Positions 5,286 through 5,322 of a DNA stretch of 5,322 nucleotides are shown in pieces. The DNA is from Alphaproteobacteria bacterium (GTDB lineage: Bacteria; Pseudomonadota; Alphaproteobacteria; ATCC43930; CGMCC-115725). The DNA is taken from the NCBI GenBank assembly GCA_028866355.1, contig JAGWIH010000173.1, forward strand, positions 1 through 5,322. The letters run 5' to 3'. A program made the translations under genes and the position numbers. Under the pieces are notes generated by a model. The model was not told the DNA's origin, made no database searches, and saw only the letters and a program-made list of their open reading frames with translations. The number at the start of each line of letters is the position of its first letter. Position 1 is the first letter of the stretch.

Positions 5286-5322
5286 GCCTCGGTCTGAGCG
5301 GAGGAAGCGCGGCAACCCGGGG

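Noticed and set aside
5296..5322. GGAGG-like ribosome site near the right edge
   Set aside because: No ATG, GTG or TTG follows at a usable distance before the window ends.

Overview
The window is GC-rich, and almost all of it is coding. The strong G/C third-position bias, the OpgC-type acyltransferase and the ECF sigma/transmembrane anti-sigma pair suggest an alphaproteobacterium, probably Hyphomicrobiales (Bradyrhizobium/Rhodopseudomonas/Xanthobacteraceae-like). This placement is inferred from protein style, not from a marker gene.

Layout. (1) 1-557, + strand: the C-terminal part of a zinc-type alcohol dehydrogenase cut by the window edge. (2) 561-3337, - strand: a tight three-gene cassette read right to left. 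It encodes an OpgC-family ten-helix membrane acyltransferase, an exported SGNH-fold protein with every catalytic residue substituted, and a membrane-anchored SGNH paralogue with its catalytic residues intact. (3) 3442-4807, - strand: an ECF sigma factor and its overlapping one-helix membrane anti-sigma factor, which lacks any zinc-finger cysteines. (4) 4808-4990: an intergenic region with a good ECF-type promoter (GGAAT-N16-CGTT) reading into the sigma gene. (5) 4991-5230, + strand: a small exported two-cysteine helical protein of unknown function, followed by a hairpin-containing tail.

How the parts may work together. OpgC-family proteins acylate (succinylate) osmoregulated periplasmic glucans. 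A multi-helix acyltransferase paired with a periplasmic SGNH protein is the known logic of several glycan O-acylation systems (AlgI/AlgJ/AlgX, PatA/PatB, OafA-type fusions). The cassette is therefore plausibly a glycan acyl-decoration machine with one catalytic SGNH protein and one non-catalytic SGNH partner. The adjacent, probably autoregulated ECF/anti-sigma pair lies immediately upstream on the same strand and may control it. That regulatory link is inferred from position only.

The most interesting item is the inactive SGNH paralogue, which is kept in frame between the acyltransferase and the active enzyme. I see no tRNA, rRNA, CRISPR array, insertion sequence or attachment site.
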